From: Nonomuraea indica | GTDB taxonomy: Bacteria; Actinomycetota; Actinomycetes; Streptosporangiales; Streptosporangiaceae | Assembly (NCBI RefSeq): GCF_002850745.1 | Contig: NZ_KZ559475.1 | Coordinates: 176,203 to 240,202 of the forward strand | DNA length: 64,000 bases | Direction: 5' to 3' | Shown: positions 63,054 through 64,000 of the stretch, piece by piece | Layout of the letters: every line of letters starts with the position of its first letter | Position numbering within the stretch: position 1 is the first letter of the stretch | The notes under the pieces: generated by a model | Database searches by the model: none | Seen by the model: the letters and a program-made list of their open reading frames with translations, nothing else | Told to the model about the DNA's origin: nothing | Translations under genes and position numbers: made by a program

Positions 63054-64000
63054 TGGCAGCCGACCTGCCGCCGGGCTTCTACGCCATCGCCGCCGCCGAC
63101 CCCGGCCGCCCGGCGCTGATCGACGACGACGGCACGCGCTATACCTACGGCGAACTGCTCGCCCTGGTGCACCAGGTCTCCCACGGGCTGCGGGCGCGCG
63201 GGCTCACCACCGGCGACGTGGTGGCGGGAGTGCTGCCCAACGGCGCCGAAGCCGTCGCCCTGCTGATGGCCACCGGGCAGATCGGCCTCTACTACGTGCC
63301 GGTCAACTGGCACCTCACCGAGCCGGAGATCGCCTACATCCTGGGCGACTGCGACGCCCGGCTCGTCGTCGCCGCCCCCGAGTACGCCGCCAAGGTCCCC
63401 GGCGCCGCGTCAGGCGTCCGCGCCCTGGCCGAAGGACAGCCGGCGACGGCGCCCGACGGGCGCACCGCCGGAGCCGTCATGTGGTACACCTCCGGCACCA
63501 CCGGCTTCCCCAAGGGCGTGCGGCGCCCGCTGTCCGGCGCCGAGCCGGAGGCGGTCGTCCCGCTCTACACGTGGTTCCTCGGCGAGGTGGTCGACCTGAC
63601 GCCGGGCGACGACGTCCACCTGGTGACCTCGCCGATGTACCACTCGGCGCCGTGCGCCCACACGCAGTTCGCGCTGCACCTCGGGCACACGGTGGTGATC
63701 ACCCGCAGGTTCGACCCGGAGCACGTCCTGGAGCTGATCCAGCGCCACCGGGTGACGAACGCGATGATGGTGCCGACCATGCTGCACCGCATGCTCCGGC
63801 TCCCGGAGCAGGTGCGGGAGCGCTACGACGTCTCCAGCCTCCGGCAGGTGATCCACACGGCCGCCGCCTGCCCGGTCGAGGTCAAACGGCAGATCATGGA
63901 CTGGTGGGGCCCGGTGCTGTACGAGTACTACGGCTCCACCGAGTCCACCATCGCCTTCGCCGTCAAGCCGCACGACTGGCTCGCCAGGCCCGGCACCGTC
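63053..64000 (+). CDS. fadD: Acyl-CoA synthetase (ANL superfamily), cut by window end
   Basis: The first 316 residues are visible. They show the ANL N-terminal domain (DDDGTRYTYGELLALVHQVS), the AMP-binding P-loop YTSGTTGFPKG (about 144-154), MYHSAPC and the A5 motif YEYYGSTE (near 292-299). The C-terminal lid domain lies beyond the window. It should activate a fatty or other organic acid as acyl-AMP and acyl-CoA to feed the two dehydrogenases with which it is coupled. Confidence 0.93.
   Translation, partial: MAADLPPGFYAIAAADPGRPALIDDDGTRYTYGELLALVHQVSHGLRARGLTTGDVVAGVLPNGAEAVALLMATGQIGLYYVPVNWHLTEPEIAYILGDCDARLVVAAPEYAAKVPGAASGVRALAEGQPATAPDGRTAGAVMWYTSGTTGFPKGVRRPLSGAEPEAVVPLYTWFLGEVVDLTPGDDVHLVTSPMYHSAPCAHTQFALHLGHTVVITRRFDPEHVLELIQRHRVTNAMMVPTMLHRMLRLPEQVRERYDVSSLRQVIHTAAACPVEVKRQIMDWWGPVLYEYYGSTESTIAFAVKPHDWLARPGTV

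Overview
This 64 kb window is very GC-rich throughout. It has frequent GTG and some TTG starts, many stop/start overlaps (ATGA, GTGA, TGATG), and protein families typical of filamentous actinomycetes: DUF5753 regulators, DUF574-type methyltransferases, STAND/NB-ARC ATPases, F420-type Ddn proteins, DUF5709 and PucR. A Streptosporangiaceae-like actinomycete (for example Nonomuraea or a relative) is my best guess, but no rRNA or other taxonomic marker is present. I found no tRNA, rRNA or CRISPR array.

Region 1 (79-10144), minus strand, is the most interesting part. A nine-gene run (9916 down to 2790), overlapping or spaced by at most about 25 bases, encodes an unknown protein, an MFS transporter, an 85-aa protein, a tautomerase-like protein without Pro1, a stand-alone glutamyl-tRNA reductase dimerisation domain, a maleate isomerase/arylmalonate decarboxylase-family enzyme with one of the two catalytic cysteines, an FAD monooxygenase, a racemase-fold protein with neither cysteine, and a HemB (porphobilinogen synthase) with an unusual metal site. 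hemC and hemD are absent. I propose a dedicated pathway that makes or modifies a 5-aminolevulinate- or porphobilinogen-derived small molecule and exports it. A divergent tripartite HTH-HTH-DUF5753 regulator (10145-11377) may control it. Downstream lies a sigma-factor/zinc anti-sigma/membrane/extracytoplasmic fusion protein (79-2715).

Region 2 (10145-32000) is mostly housekeeping and accessory: DUF574 methyltransferase, DUF4253, a lipoprotein carboxylesterase with an orphan LuxR response regulator, TenA, a secreted TIGR03118 protein, polyphosphate glucokinase, a small membrane protein with a Tat multicopper oxidase, the HrpA helicase, an ECF sigma factor with a DinB-like partner, HAD hydrolase, DUF5709, hemerythrin, a gamma-glutamyltransferase and an ABC exporter.

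Region 3 (32056-44764): a MarR regulator divergent from the exporter, a PucR regulator upstream of an amidohydrolase-like protein that has lost its metal HxH motif, a secreted M6 metalloprotease, an NB-ARC/TPR STAND protein, a decayed IS200/IS605 element with an internally deleted TnpB, a PtpB-like phosphatase, a GFO/IDH/MocA oxidoreductase and a PAC2 protein.

Region 4 (45131-64000): a class I terpene synthase convergent with a STAND ATPase, a tiny acidic conserved-looking protein, a Ddn-like protein, an ABC-2 permease with a remarkable alpha/beta-hydrolase-ABC ATPase fusion, a hotdog thioesterase divergent from a P450, a polytopic membrane protein, CopD and CopC, a methyltransferase pseudogene, a TetR regulator, an orphan histidine kinase, and a lipid-catabolic run of two acyl-CoA dehydrogenases and an acyl-CoA synthetase that leaves the window.

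Intergenic regions repeatedly hold short tandem repeats (7, 14, 17, 22, 31 and 40-base periods), mostly at 3' ends of genes.
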